A DNA stretch of 64,000 nucleotides from Streptococcus viridans (GTDB taxonomy: Bacteria; Bacillota; Bacilli; Lactobacillales; Streptococcaceae). Shown piece after piece: positions 54,050-63,904 of this stretch. A program made the translations under genes and the position numbers. The notes beneath the pieces are model-generated. The model did no database searches and was not told the origin of the DNA. It saw nothing but the letters and a program-made list of their open reading frames with translations. Numbering within the stretch: position 1 is the first letter of the stretch; each line of letters starts with the position of its first letter. The stretch lies in contig NZ_LR134266.1 in assembly GCF_900636365.1 (NCBI RefSeq), positions 1,749,501 to 1,813,500 of the forward strand, given 5' to 3'.

Positions 54050-57000
54050 TTAGTCTTCGTTTTTCTTGCGTCTTGCAAGGCCAGCTAGTCCAACCAAACC
54101 AAGAGCAGCGCCTAACAATGCAGCAGAAGCTGATTGTTCTTCACCAGTAGAAGGAAGTTCTGGTGCTGGCGGTGTTACCGGTGGTGTTGGTGGTGTCACC
54201 GGTGGTGTTGGTGGGGTTACCGGTGGTGTTGGTGGTGTCACCGGTGGTGTTGGCGGTGTTACCGGTGGTGTTGGTGGTGTCACCGGTGGTGTTGGTGGTG
54301 TTACTGGTGGTTTCGGTGGAATTACCTTGTTGTTGAACTCAGTATCTTCCGGTAATTGAGAAGTTGCTGTTAAGACTTTGCCTTCTTTAGTAACAGTTAC
54401 TGTTACTGTAGCTACCATCTTATCGTATTCAACTCCTGTTTCAGTACCTTTAACCTCTTCCACAGTGTAAGTGTAAGTTCCTTCTTCTCCACGTTTGAAC
54501 TCTAATGCAGAGAACTTGATGTTTCCTTTTGCATCGTTCTTAACTGTTTCAATAACTTTTCCATCTTTATCTTTAAGTACGAAGCTAAATTCACCTTCTT
54601 TTAGCTCACGTCCTTCAAGTTTCTTAGTGAAGTTAAATTCAACTTTAGTTGGGATGTTAACGACACGTTTTTCTGTTGGTTTTTCTGGTTTTTCAACAGA
54701 TTTCTTAGTTGGATCGTATTGGTGAACAGTTTGTGAAGCAGTGTTTTCGATATCTACACCATCTTTAGCTGTTGCTTTGATAGTTGCAGGGATTTCAAAC
54801 TTGTAGTAACGTCCGAATGCCAATTTAGCAGTGTCGATTACTGGAGTGTTTTCTGCATCTCCAAGTGACTTAGTCAAGTCTGTCTTAGAAGTTGCAGTGA
54901 TCACACCATTTTCAACCTTGATATCAAATTTAGCTGTCACATCTTCTCCTGTTACAGAGTCGTATGCTTTAATATCTGCTACGTTGACGTCTAAGTTTTC
55001 GCTGTCATATTTATCTGTTACACCTACAGATTGAATATTGTGAGCTTCAGTGAACTTAGTTGTATCCAACCATACTTGGTAGTATACTTTATCACCCTTC
55101 TTAAGTGTCTTCGTATTGATATTTTGAGCTTCGTTGTTATCATCCTTATCGGCATATGGATCTTTATTAGTATCCGCTACCTTGTCTGCCAACTCTTTAT
55201 CATCATCAACAAGTTTGTTACCTGTAATATCGAATTTAGATTCATTCAGGATATACTTCTCTGGGTTGAATTCTGGAGTTTCTGGTGGAGTCACCTTGTT
55301 GTTGAACTCTTTGTCTGCTGGATCAGTTACGTTAGTGATGAGAGCTTTCGCTGTTCCGTCATGTTTAACTTCTACAGTTACTACTGCTTTCATCGCATCG
55401 TAAGTAACAGTTCCATCAGTACCTTTCACTTCTTCAACTGTGAAGTTGTGAACTCCCGCTTGTTCTTTCTTGAATTCAAGTTTAGAGAACTTAACGTTAC
55501 CAGATGCATCATTGCTTACAGTTTCAACAACTTTACCTGTTGAATCTTTCAGTACGAAGCTGAATTCGTTGGCTTTAAGCTCACGTCCTTCTAGACGTTT
55601 AGTGAAGTTGAATTCTACTTGTACTGGCACGCTGTTTACACGTTTTTCAGTTGGTTTGTTTGGTTTTTCAACAGTCTTGCTTACTGGGTTGTAGTAGTTG
55701 ACTACTTGAGCCGCAGTATTTTCGATGTCTACTCCACCTTTAACGTCCGCTTTAACAGTTGCTGGGATATCAAACTTGTAGTAACGTCCAAATTCGAATT
55801 TAGTTGTATCGATGATTTGAGTATTTTCTGCATCGCCAAGTGACTTAGTGAAGCCATCTTTAAGGGTTGCTGTGATTACTCCGTTAGCTACTGTGATATC
55901 AAATTTATCTGTTACATCAGCACCAGTCTTACCGTCGTAGGCTTTAATAGTTGTAGCTTCAACATCAACTTTAGCCTCATCGTAGTCATCTGAGATTCCT
56001 ACTGATTGGATATTGTCTTTGTTGTTTGCATCAAACTTAGTTGTGTCAAGCCATACTTGGTAAACCAATTTAGCACCAGGTTTAACGGTCTTCGTATTGA
56101 TGTTTTGAGCTTCGTTGTTAGATGCATCGTCCGCATATGGGTTCGCATTTGTATCTGCGACCTTATCTGCCAACTCTTTATCATCATCTAATAATGAAGT
56201 TCCAGTTAAATCAAATTCTTTTTCGTTTAGAACGTATTTCTCTGGTTGGAACTTAGGCTCTTCTGGAGGTGTTACACGGTTGTTAAATTCTTTATCCGCA
56301 ATGTCGCCTACAGTCGCGATAAGTACTTTAGCTGTTCCATCGTGTTTCACTGTGACTGTTACATTCGCTTTCATTGTGTCGTATGTAACGGTTGCGTCGC
56401 TTCCTTTAACTTCTTCTACTGTGTAGTTGTGAACGCCTTCTTGGCCTTTCTTGAACTCAAGTTTAGAGAACTTAACGCTTCCTGCTGCATCGTTGCTTAC
56501 AGTTTCAACAACTTTACCAGTTGAATCTTTAAGCACGAAGCTGAATTCGTTAGCTTTCAACTCACGACCTTCCAAGCGTTTAGTGAAGTTGAACTCTACT
56601 GGTACTGGTACGCTGTTGACACGTTTTTGAGTAGGTTTGTTTGGAGTTTCAACCTTCTTAGTAGTTGGGTTGTAGTAGTTTACAACTTGAGCCGCAGTAT
56701 TTTCGATATCTACACCAGCCGCCACATCAGCTTTCACTGTTGTTGGGATGTCGAACTTGTAGTAACGTCCAAATTCGAATTTAGTTGTGTCGATAACTTG
56801 AGTGTTTTCTTCATCACCAAGTGACTTAGTGAAGCCAGCTTTAAGAGTTGCAGTGATCACACCGTTGTCCACAGCGATATCGAATTTATCTGTTACTTCT
56901 GCACCTGTTACTGAATCGTAAGCTTTGATCTTAGTAGAATCAAGATCCAACTTCGCTTCATCGTAGTCATCTGAAATTCCTACTGATTGGATGTTTTCTT

Positions 57001-60000
57001 TGTTAGTTGCTGAGAATTTAGTTGTATCCAACCATACTTGGTAAACCAACTTGTCGCCACGTTTAACAGTCTTCGTATTCAAGTTTTGTGCTTCGTTGTT
57101 TGATGCATCGTCCGCATATGGGTTCGCATTGGTATCTGCGACCTTATCTGCCAATTCTTTGTCATCATCAACGAGTTTGTCACCTGTGATATCGAATTTC
57201 TCTTCAGAAACAACGTATTTCTCTGGTTGGAACTTAGGTTCTTCCGGAGGAGTTACACGGTTGTTGAACTCTTTATCAGCGATGTCGCCAAGAGTAGCCA
57301 CAAGAACTTTAGTTGTTCCATCTTGTTTCACTGTGACTGTTACTGCAGCCTTCATTGTATCGTATGTAACGGTTGCGTCTGAGCCTTTAACTTCTTCTAC
57401 TGTGTAGTTGTGAACACCTTCGTCACCCTTCTTGAATTCAAGAGCTTTGAACTTAACGTTACCAGATGCATCGTTGCTTACAGTTTCAAGAGTCTTACCT
57501 TCTGAATCTTTAAGAACGAAGCTGAATTCGTTAGCTTTAAGCTCACGGCCTTCCAAGCGTTTTGTGAAGTTGAATTCTACTTCAACTGGGACGTTGTTGA
57601 CACGTTTTTCAGTTGGTTTGCTTGGTTTTTCAACTTTCTTAGTGGTTGGGTTGTAGTAGTTGACTACTTGAGCCGCAGTATTTTCGATATCTACACCAGC
57701 TGCCACATCAGCTTTCACTGTTGTTGGGATATCGAACTTGTAGTAACGTCCAAATTCAAATTTAGTTGTGTCAATGATTTGAGTGTTTTCTGCATCGCCA
57801 AGTGACTTAGTGAAGCCAGCTTTAAGAGTTGCAGTAATCACACCGTTGTCCACAGCGATATCGAATTTATCGGTTACTTCTGCACCTGTTACTGAGTCGT
57901 AGGCTTTGATCTTAGTAGAATCAAGATCCAACTTAGTTTCATCGTAGTTGTCAGAGATTCCTACTGATTGGATGTTATCCTTGTTAGCTGCATCAAATTT
58001 AGTTGTATCCAACCATACTTGGTAAACCAACTTGTCGCCACGTTTAACAGTCTTGGTGTTCAAGTTTTCTTTTTCGTTGTTAGATGCATCGTCCGCATAT
58101 GGGTTCGCATTGGTATCTGCGTACTTGTCTGCCAACTCTTTGTCATCGTCAACGAGCTTGTCACCTGTGATATCGTATTTCTCTTCAGAAACAACGTATT
58201 TCTCTGGTTGGAACTTAGGTTCTTCTGGAGGAGTTACACGGTTGTTAAATTCTTTATCCGCAATGTCACCAACAGTAGCTACAAGAACTTTAGCTGTTCC
58301 ATCGTGTTTAACTGTGACTGTTACATTCGCTTTCATTGTATCGTATGTAACGGTTGCGTCGTTTCCTACTACCTCTTCAACTGTGTAGTTGTAAGTTCCT
58401 TCTTGACCTTTCTTGAACTCAATAGCTGAGAATTTAACTTTTCCGTCAGCGTCGTTCTTCACAGTTTCAAGAACTTTACCATCGGCATCTTTAAGTGTGA
58501 AGCTGAATTCTTGATCTTTAAGTTCACGACCTTCTAATTTCTTAGTGAAGTTGAATTCTACTGGTACTGGTACGTTGTTAACACGTTTTTGAGTAGGTTT
58601 TTCTGGAGTTTCAACTTTCTTAGTTGTTGGGTTGTAGTAGTTGACTACTTGTGCAGCAGTGTTTTCGATATCTACACCAGCTTTAACTGTTTGTTTAACT
58701 GTTGTTGGGATATCAAACTTGTAGTAACGTCCAAATTCGAATTTAGTTGTATCGATCACTTGAGTGTTTTCTGCATCGCCAAGTGACTTAGTGAAGCCAG
58801 CTTTAAGAGTTGCAGTAATCACACCGTTGTTTTCAACGATATCAAATTTATCTGTTACATCATTACCAGATACTGAATCATAAGCTTTGATCTTAGTAAC
58901 ATCAAGTTCTAATTTAGCCTCATCGTAGTTATCAGAGATTCCTACAGATTGGATATTTTCTTTGTTGTCAGCTGAGAATTTAGTTGTATCTAACCATACT
59001 TGGTAAACTAATTTATCTCCGCGGTTAACAGTCTTCGTATTGATGTTTTCTGCTTCGTTGTTGTTAGCTTTGTCAACATATGGATCAGTATTTGTATCTC
59101 CGTACTTATCTGTCAACTCAGCATCATCATCAAGAAGCTTGTTATCAGTGATAGAGTATTTCTCTGTATTCAATACATACTTCTCTGGTTGGAACTTAGG
59201 TTCAGTTGGAGGTGTTACACGGTTGTTAAATTCTTTATCCGCAATGTCACCAACAGTAGCTACAAGAACTTTAGCTGTTCCATCGTGAGAAACAGTTACT
59301 GTTACATTCGCTTTCATGGTGTCGTAGGTAACGGTTGCGTCGCTTCCTTTAACTTCTTCTACTGTGTAGTTGTGAACGCCTGCTTGTTCTTTCTTGAATT
59401 CGATAGCTGAGAACTTAACGTTTCCTGCCGCATCGTTGCTTACAGTTTCAACAACTTTACCTGTTGAATCTTTAAGCACGAAGCTGAATTCGTTAGCTTT
59501 CAACTCACGGCCTTCCAAGCGTTTAGTGAAGTTAAACTCTACTGGTACTGGTACGCTGTTGACACGTTTTTCAGTTGGTTTGTTTGGTTTTTCAACAGTC
59601 TTGCTTACTGGGTTGTAGTAGTTCACTACTTGAGCTGCAGTATTTTCGATGTCTACGCCACCTGCAACATCTGCTTTAACTACTGCTGGAATATCAAACT
59701 TGTAGTAACGTCCGAATTCGAATTTAGTTGTATCAATGATTTGAGTATTTTCTGTATCACCCAATGACTTAGTGAAGCCAGCTTTAAGGGTTGCAGTCAT
59801 TACACCATTTTCAACTTTAATATCGAATTTGTTTGTTACATCATTACCAGATACTGAATCGTAGGCTTTGATCTTAGTTGAATCAACGTCAACCTTCGTT
59901 TCATCAAAGTCATCAGTGATTCCTACAGATTGAACGTTTTCTTTGTTGTTAGCTGAGAATTTAGTTGTATCCAACCATACTTGGTAGTAAAGCTTATCTC

Positions 60001-63000
60001 CGCGATTAACAGTCTTGGTATTGATGTTTTCTGCTTCGTTGTTGTTAGTTTGGTCTGCGTATGGGTTCGTATTAGTATCTGCGTACTTGTCTGCCAACTC
60101 AGCATCATCATCAAGAAGCTTGTTATCAGTGATAGAGTATTTCTCTTTATTCAATACATACTTCTCTGGCTGGAACTTAGGTTCTGTTGGAGGAGTTACT
60201 GTATTGTTGAACTCTTTGTCAGCTGGTTCAGTTACATTAGCAACCAATGCTTTAGATGTACCGTTGTGAGATACTTTTACAGTCACTTCTGCTTTCATAG
60301 CATCGTATGTTACAGTTGTGTCTGTTCCTACAACTTCTTCAACGGTGTACTTGTGTTCACCAACTTGACTCTTTTCAAATTTCAATGCTGAGAACTTAAC
60401 GTTACCATCCGCATCGTTCTTAACAGTTTCAACAACTTTTCCTGTTGAATCTTTCAGTACGAAGCTGAATTCGTTGGCTTTAAGCTCACGACCTTCCAAA
60501 CGTTTTGTGAAGTTGAATTCTGCAGTGATTGGTACAGAGTTTACACGTTTTTGAGTTGGTTTTTCTGGAGTTTCTACAGATTTGCTTACTGGGTTGTAAA
60601 CATGAACGATTTGGTTGGCTTTGTTTTCGATGTCTACTCCACCTGCTACTGATTCTTTAACAGTTGCTGGGATATCGAATTTGTAGTAGCGACCAAATGC
60701 AAATTTAGTTGTGTCGATAACTTGAGTGTTATCAGCATCACCTAAAGATTTGTTCATAGAAGATTTAGATGTAGCTGTAATGACTCCGTTAGCTACTGTA
60801 ATATCAAATTTAGATGTTACATCAACTCCTGTTTCGCTGTCATAAGCCTTGATATCAGCACTGTTAACAGTCAATTTATCTGCATCGTATGTATCAGAAA
60901 TACCTACAGATTGGATGTTGTTCTTGTCAGTGAAGTTCTTAGTATCCAACCATACTTGGTAAACTAATTTATCACCACGTTCAACAGTCTTGGTATTGAT
61001 GTTTTCTGCTTCGTTGTTCTTGACTTGATCAGCATATGGATTTGCATTTGTTTCTGTGTACTCATCCTGAAGCTCATCGTCATCGTCCATTAATTTTGTA
61101 CCTGTTAGGTCAAATTTTTCTTTTTTAAGGACGAATTTTTCTGGTTGGAACTCAGGTGTTTCTGGAGGAGTTATTTTGTTATTGAACTCTTTATCCGCTG
61201 TCCCATCAGTTGCTTTACCATTAGCGTCTACCCCACCAGCAGAAACTACGTTAGATACAGTTGTTAATGTGTGACCATTTTTAGCAACTTCTACAGTAAT
61301 CGTAGCTTTCATAGTATCATATACCATTCCAGCTTCTTTAGCTACAGGGATAACTTCTTCTACAGTGTAAGTGTGAGTTCCAACTTTAGAGTTGTCGAAT
61401 GACAATTCTGTGAAGGTTACCGTACCATCAGCTTTGTTAGTTACTGTTTCAACTTCTTGTCCGTTTGCATCTTTAAGAACGAATTTGAATTCTCCGTCTT
61501 TAAGCTCACGTCCAGCTAATTTCTTAGTGAAGTCGAATTTAGTTTTAACTGGTGCTACAACATAGTTGTTGAAGATTTTATCATCAGCACTTGATTTGAA
61601 TCCACCTTCAGCACTGTATTTAACTGTAGCTTGTAAATCTCCTTGCTGGTTCTCAGTTACAGTAACAGTCATCGTAACTGTCATTGCATCGTAGTCAACG
61701 TTTGTATCAGAACCCTTTTGTTCAGTGATATTGTATTTATAAGTACCAGCTTTGTTAAAGGTAAGTTTGCTAAATGTAGCTTTACCATCTTTATTGGTAA
61801 CTGTTTCTTCATGTTTATCAGGGCTGCTGCTCTTTTCTGTTAACTTGAAAGTAAACTCACCGTCAACAAGTACACGTCCTTCCAATTGTTTTTCAACTTC
61901 TGGAGTAACTTCGACTGGCTCTTGTTTTACATAGTAGTAAACAGTCGGTTTATATGGTGTTAACGAGTTTAATAAGTCAACGTTTGTACCAATTTGTACA
62001 TATGCACCATTTGTTAATTGACTATTTGGTGAAAGGTGACCAATGTTATCTCCCAAGAATGGAACGAAGACAGTCTTCTTCGGTGTGTATCCAGCAGCTG
62101 TTTGGAAGTCAAATGAAACTTCTTTCCCGTCTGGATGGTTTACACCTTTACTATCTGTGAAAGGAATGGTGTGAAGTGGTGATTTCTTAACTGCTAATTC
62201 TTGTTTGTTATAATCACCTGGTTTAATCGGCTTGGTTTCTGCTAACAACATGTAGCCATCTGTTTCCAAGGTGCCATCAGAACGTTTACTTTGTTGTTTT
62301 GGATCAAGAAGATAAACACGAACTACTACTGATCCATCTTCACCTACGATTTCTTTAATCCGTTTAATTCCTGCACGCTCAGCGTCCATGAATTTAGTAC
62401 CAACTACGTAAGGACGACTTACAAAGCCAGTTGTCGAATCTGGATTTGCTGTTTGGTAAAGTTTGTATCCATCAAATTGACGCTCACCAGACGCTGTGAA
62501 ATGTTGTCCTTCCATAGCTTTAGTTGCATATTTAGCTAAATCAACTTCATTACCATTTGGTACGTAGTCTTGAACTGTTACATCAGTTTTATTTGCATTG
62601 AATGTAGCATTATTTTTATCGACTACTCTATAGTAAGTCGGTTTTTCGACAAATTTTGGAATTTTAGCGTTTGAATCAGTAATTGTACGACCGTTATAAG
62701 CTGGTTCCACAACGTTAATAATATCAGTTGATGTACGAGCGTTATAAACATCTTGATATAATTTTTGTTCAGCTTCATTTTTTGGATTTACTAAAGCTTG
62801 AATACTAGCACCAACTTCATAACCAAATTGAATAAATGGTTCGTCAGTTTTACCAGCTCCTGCTCCTAAACCTTTGTCGTAATCATATTTCACAGTTAAT
62901 TGACCATTAGAGGCCGCAGTTGTAGTTGTGAATTTTTGAATACCGCTTGACGCAGAAAGAGTTCTAGTTTCTACTACATTACCAGTAGTTTTATCAATTA

Positions 63001-63778
63001 ATTCAACAGTTGTTTCTGTAGAATCATCAAATCTTTTATACGCACGGGTATAATAATTTGTATTATATCTCTCATTGAAGCGAGTAAGGTCTATGATACT
63101 GTAAGTATACACATCTCCTTCTTTTCTTGCGTACCCAGCTGGTACAGGTTGAGAGCTTACAGTTGCACCGTTAGCATCTTTGATTTCTGGAGTTACTTTT
63201 TCCCCATCTTTTAAGTAAGTACTTACGGCTACTGGGTTAGAGTTGTGGTCTCCAGTTACAGCTTCATTCGTAGCAGCACGACGATTACGTACTCGTGGCT
63301 TGTTTGATTCATCTGTAGCAGGTTTTGCTTCAGTTGCTGCTGGTTTTGCTTCAGCTACAGCTGGTTTAGTTTCAGCTGCTTTTTCTGCTGGTTTAGCAGC
63401 TTCTTCAGCAGTAACGCCTGCTTCAGTTGTAGCTGGTTTTGCTTCCTCAGCTTTTTCTGAAGTTGCAGCTGGAGTTTCCGTTGCCGCTTTTGCTTCAGGT
63501 GCTAAAGCAGTGTTTGAGAGATCCACTTTAGGTGCTGTTGCTCCCTCAGCATAGGTCTCACCTGGAGCTGTAGTAGCAGTATCTTGCGCCGTTTGAGTCG
63601 ACTCAGATTGAACGCTTGCTACTGTTTCCTTGCTTGTGTCAGTAGGCGCACTAACGTCATCCGCAGCTACTGTCGGAGCTCCGACAGCAAAAAGCGCTGT
63701 CCCTAGTAATACAGAACAAACGCCAACGCTATACTTTCGCAAAGAAAAGCGCTGACGTCTATTAAACATTTCCTTCAT
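54050..63778 (-). CDS. Giant YSIRK/LPSTG surface adhesin with alternating isopeptide domains
   Basis: The 3242-residue protein has a YSIRK signal (FSLRKYSVGVCSVLLG, about 10-25). An Ala/Glu/Pro/Lys-rich linker (about 45-170) and an N-terminal head (about 175-620) follow. Then nine pilin-type domains appear (FNFTKxLEGREL ... TVEEV ... KEFNN). The first two are adjacent (about 625-865); each of the other seven is preceded by an adhesin-type domain (PEKY ... YQVWLDTTKF ... FGRYYKFDIP ... DIENTAAQVVN) of about 210 residues. Lys, Glu and Asn at the conserved points would form isopeptide bonds. A PPTPPVT repeat spans the wall, then LPSTG (3208-3212), a membrane segment and RRKKNED. It is exported by the general Sec route, anchored by sortase A, and is probably a long stiff fibre. 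Confidence 0.93.
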   Translation of the reverse strand: MKEMFNRRQRFSLRKYSVGVCSVLLGTALFAVGAPTVAADDVSAPTDTSKETVASVQSESTQTAQDTATTAPGETYAEGATAPKVDLSNTALAPEAKAATETPAATSEKAEEAKPATTEAGVTAEEAAKPAEKAAETKPAVAEAKPAATEAKPATDESNKPRVRNRRAATNEAVTGDHNSNPVAVSTYLKDGEKVTPEIKDANGATVSSQPVPAGYARKEGDVYTYSIIDLTRFNERYNTNYYTRAYKRFDDSTETTVELIDKTTGNVVETRTLSASSGIQKFTTTTAASNGQLTVKYDYDKGLGAGAGKTDEPFIQFGYEVGASIQALVNPKNEAEQKLYQDVYNARTSTDIINVVEPAYNGRTITDSNAKIPKFVEKPTYYRVVDKNNATFNANKTDVTVQDYVPNGNEVDLAKYATKAMEGQHFTASGERQFDGYKLYQTANPDSTTGFVSRPYVVGTKFMDAERAGIKRIKEIVGEDGSVVVRVYLLDPKQQSKRSDGTLETDGYMLLAETKPIKPGDYNKQELAVKKSPLHTIPFTDSKGVNHPDGKEVSFDFQTAAGYTPKKTVFVPFLGDNIGHLSPNSQLTNGAYVQIGTNVDLLNSLTPYKPTVYYYVKQEPVEVTPEVEKQLEGRVLVDGEFTFKLTEKSSSPDKHEETVTNKDGKATFSKLTFNKAGTYKYNITEQKGSDTNVDYDAMTVTMTVTVTENQQGDLQATVKYSAEGGFKSSADDKIFNNYVVAPVKTKFDFTKKLAGRELKDGEFKFVLKDANGQEVETVTNKADGTVTFTELSFDNSKVGTHTYTVEEVIPVAKEAGMVYDTMKATITVEVAKNGHTLTTVSNVVSAGGVDANGKATDGTADKEFNNKITPPETPEFQPEKFVLKKEKFDLTGTKLMDDDDELQDEYTETNANPYADQVKNNEAENINTKTVERGDKLVYQVWLDTKNFTDKNNIQSVGISDTYDADKLTVNSADIKAYDSETGVDVTSKFDITVANGVITATSKSSMNKSLGDADNTQVIDTTKFAFGRYYKFDIPATVKESVAGGVDIENKANQIVHVYNPVSKSVETPEKPTQKRVNSVPITAEFNFTKRLEGRELKANEFSFVLKDSTGKVVETVKNDADGNVKFSALKFEKSQVGEHKYTVEEVVGTDTTVTYDAMKAEVTVKVSHNGTSKALVANVTEPADKEFNNTVTPPTEPKFQPEKYVLNKEKYSITDNKLLDDDAELADKYADTNTNPYADQTNNNEAENINTKTVNRGDKLYYQVWLDTTKFSANNKENVQSVGITDDFDETKVDVDSTKIKAYDSVSGNDVTNKFDIKVENGVMTATLKAGFTKSLGDTENTQIIDTTKFEFGRYYKFDIPAVVKADVAGGVDIENTAAQVVNYYNPVSKTVEKPNKPTEKRVNSVPVPVEFNFTKRLEGRELKANEFSFVLKDSTGKVVETVSNDAAGNVKFSAIEFKKEQAGVHNYTVEEVKGSDATVTYDTMKANVTVTVSHDGTAKVLVATVGDIADKEFNNRVTPPTEPKFQPEKYVLNTEKYSITDNKLLDDDAELTDKYGDTNTDPYVDKANNNEAENINTKTVNRGDKLVYQVWLDTTKFSADNKENIQSVGISDNYDEAKLELDVTKIKAYDSVSGNDVTDKFDIVENNGVITATLKAGFTKSLGDAENTQVIDTTKFEFGRYYKFDIPTTVKQTVKAGVDIENTAAQVVNYYNPTTKKVETPEKPTQKRVNNVPVPVEFNFTKKLEGRELKDQEFSFTLKDADGKVLETVKNDADGKVKFSAIEFKKGQEGTYNYTVEEVVGNDATVTYDTMKANVTVTVKHDGTAKVLVATVGDIADKEFNNRVTPPEEPKFQPEKYVVSEEKYDITGDKLVDDDKELADKYADTNANPYADDASNNEKENLNTKTVKRGDKLVYQVWLDTTKFDAANKDNIQSVGISDNYDETKLDLDSTKIKAYDSVTGAEVTDKFDIAVDNGVITATLKAGFTKSLGDAENTQIIDTTKFEFGRYYKFDIPTTVKADVAAGVDIENTAAQVVNYYNPTTKKVEKPSKPTEKRVNNVPVEVEFNFTKRLEGRELKANEFSFVLKDSEGKTLETVSNDASGNVKFKALEFKKGDEGVHNYTVEEVKGSDATVTYDTMKAAVTVTVKQDGTTKVLVATLGDIADKEFNNRVTPPEEPKFQPEKYVVSEEKFDITGDKLVDDDKELADKVADTNANPYADDASNNEAQNLNTKTVKRGDKLVYQVWLDTTKFSATNKENIQSVGISDDYDEAKLDLDSTKIKAYDSVTGAEVTDKFDIAVDNGVITATLKAGFTKSLGDEENTQVIDTTKFEFGRYYKFDIPTTVKADVAAGVDIENTAAQVVNYYNPTTKKVETPNKPTQKRVNSVPVPVEFNFTKRLEGRELKANEFSFVLKDSTGKVVETVSNDAAGSVKFSKLEFKKGQEGVHNYTVEEVKGSDATVTYDTMKANVTVTVKHDGTAKVLIATVGDIADKEFNNRVTPPEEPKFQPEKYVLNEKEFDLTGTSLLDDDKELADKVADTNANPYADDASNNEAQNINTKTVKPGAKLVYQVWLDTTKFDANNKDNIQSVGISDDYDEAKVDVEATTIKAYDGKTGADVTDKFDITVANGVITATLKDGFTKSLGDAENTQIIDTTKFEFGRYYKFDIPATVKADVKGGVDIENTAAQVVNYYNPVSKTVEKPNKPTEKRVNSVPVQVEFNFTKRLEGRELKANEFSFVLKDSTGKVVETVSNDASGNVKFSKLEFKKEQAGVHNFTVEEVKGTDGTVTYDAMKAVVTVEVKHDGTAKALITNVTDPADKEFNNKVTPPETPEFNPEKYILNESKFDITGNKLVDDDKELADKVADTNKDPYADKDDNNEAQNINTKTLKKGDKVYYQVWLDTTKFTEAHNIQSVGVTDKYDSENLDVNVADIKAYDSVTGEDVTAKFDIKVENGVITATSKTDLTKSLGDAENTPVIDTAKLAFGRYYKFEIPATIKATAKDGVDIENTASQTVHQYDPTKKSVEKPEKPTEKRVVNIPTKVEFNFTKKLEGRELKEGEFSFVLKDKDGKVIETVKNDAKGNIKFSALEFKRGEEGTYTYTVEEVKGTETGVEYDKMVATVTVTVTKEGKVLTATSQLPEDTEFNNKVIPPKPPVTPPTPPVTPPTPPVTPPTPPVTPPTPPVTPPTPPVTPPTPPVTPPAPELPSTGEEQSASAALLGAALGLVGLAGLARRKKNED
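54166..54330 (-). repeat. Proline-rich wall-spanning repeat (PPTPPVT)
   Basis: About eight 21-base units encode PPTPPVT before the LPSTG motif. The units are nearly identical in DNA, so copy number can change by slippage. Confidence 0.9.
54330..61910 (-). repeat. Tandem array of about 970-bp domain pairs in the giant adhesin
   Basis: Seven adhesin-type plus pilin-type pairs repeat at about 975-bp spacing; for example, adhesin-type domains begin near 61170, 60200, 59215, 58240, 57260, 56275 and 55300. Central pairs are nearly identical over long stretches; the outer ones diverge, the pattern expected of homogenisation by recombination. Confidence 0.85.
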
Positions 63779-63825
63779 TTATTTGTATCTCCTTTTTCAT
63801 ATTTTTATTGTTTGATACATAACAA

Positions 63826-63854
63826 ATATTACCAGACTTGTTGACTACCGTCAA
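63826..63854 (-). promoter_or_regulatory. Promoter of giant adhesin
   Basis: The -35 TTGACG (63849-63854), 17-base spacer and -10 TAATAT (63826-63831) with TGG extension. The leader is about 40 bases and ends in AAAAAGGAGATACAAAT before the ATG. Confidence 0.75.
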
Positions 63855-63904
63855 CTAAATATATCAAAGTTGTTACTTACCGTAAAACTTTCTGAATATT
63901 CAGA
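63836..63904. promoter_or_regulatory. Operator-like repeats upstream of giant adhesin
   Basis: GTTGAC-TACC-GTCAAC (63840-63855) is a perfect inverted repeat over the -35. ACTTGTTGACTACCGT (63836-63851) recurs as AGTTGTTACTTACCGT (63868-63883), 12 of 16 bases identical, exactly 32 bases apart. TCTGAATATTCAGA (63891-63904) is a perfect 14-base palindrome further upstream. The remaining bases to 64000 are T-rich on the plus strand, with nothing else recognised. Confidence 0.6.

Noticed and set aside
54066..63554. Many plus-strand frames opposite the giant adhesin
   Set aside because: They repeat at the domain spacing of the minus-strand gene and carry no promoter or ribosome-binding site; they are shadows of the repeat array.
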